Shown here one piece after another: positions 63,846-64,000 of a stretch of 64,000 bases of DNA. The first letter of the stretch is position 1. Each line of letters starts with the position of its first letter. The stretch spans positions 5,163,781 to 5,227,780 of the forward strand of contig NC_053118.1 in assembly GCF_010015445.1 (NCBI RefSeq), in the 5' to 3' direction. The notes under the pieces are model-generated. The model had not been told where the DNA came from. It ran no database searches and saw only the letters and a program-made list of their open reading frames with translations. The stretch is from Perca fluviatilis. Taxonomy: Eukaryota; Chordata; Actinopteri; Perciformes; Percidae. The position numbers and the translations under genes are program-made.

Positions 63846-64000
63846 TTCAGAACATCTTGTTGGGGACCAAGAAGCTGGTTAAACAGTGATTTGGCTCAGA
63901 TTGAGTTAACAGGGAAGGAAAGACAAAGGATCTTGGCGTACATGTGAATCCCAAAGCCAGTTTCACCAAACTCCTACAAGCCGCCACTTCGCAAGATGGA
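63846..64000. other. Window end, unique or repeat DNA
   Basis: Too short to assign. Confidence 0.2.

Overview
The window looks like nuclear DNA of a teleost fish, probably a percomorph. Three things point that way. It holds one recognisable vertebrate ciliary gene split by long introns. It holds one member of a fish-type P-loop GTPase family. The rest is a dense mix of teleost-type transposons, (CA)n/(TA)n microsatellites and minisatellites. There is no bacterial or phage-like gene organisation. I cannot name the species.

Layout. 1-1119 is AT-rich noncoding DNA. 1120-11731 is a badly decayed endogenous retrovirus on the + strand: a 5' LTR, broken gag, pro, pol and env, and a truncated 3' LTR. 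11732-13850 holds an unclassified repeat and a weak candidate small spliced gene. About 13849-31767 on the minus strand is CFAP53 (formerly CCDC11), a coiled-coil protein of motile cilia and the left-right organiser. I place eight exons with good splice phasing. The introns carry minisatellites, MITEs, a ~6-kb BEL/Pao retrotransposon (itself split by a solo LTR), a Tc1 remnant and the 5' end of a hAT element. A probable CFAP53 promoter with an RFX X-box-like site and three CCAAT boxes lies at 31768-32040. 32220-34735 is a 2.5-kb array of a 49-bp repeat. 35540-38458 (minus) is the last exon and 3' UTR of the GTPase gene. 39915-41090 is a 1.2-kb pure purine tract. 42577-46280 is a P-like element that still carries a THAP zinc-finger exon. 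46300-49000 is a decayed unidentified transposon. 50213-60798 is a 5.3-kb direct tandem duplication; each copy has a piece resembling the GTPase 3' UTR, a GGGCCC-type repeat, a broken Harbinger transposase and a broken MADF/Myb-like partner gene. 61614-63165 is a second, shorter THAP element. The window ends in further teleost repeats.

Genes working together. The only clear host genes are CFAP53 (ciliary axoneme) and the GTPase (possibly immune-related by analogy with GIMAP/AIG1 proteins). They point the same way but nothing in the sequence links their function. Harbinger elements normally encode a DDE transposase plus a Myb/MADF DNA-binding partner, and both are present as opposed remnants here.

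Caution: many reading frames, including CFAP53 exons 1, 2, 6 and 8, are broken by single-base or two-base indels, often in homopolymers or repeats, while the GTPase exon is clean. Part of the apparent decay may therefore be assembly error. All calls come from reading the sequence by eye; no alignment or database search was run.
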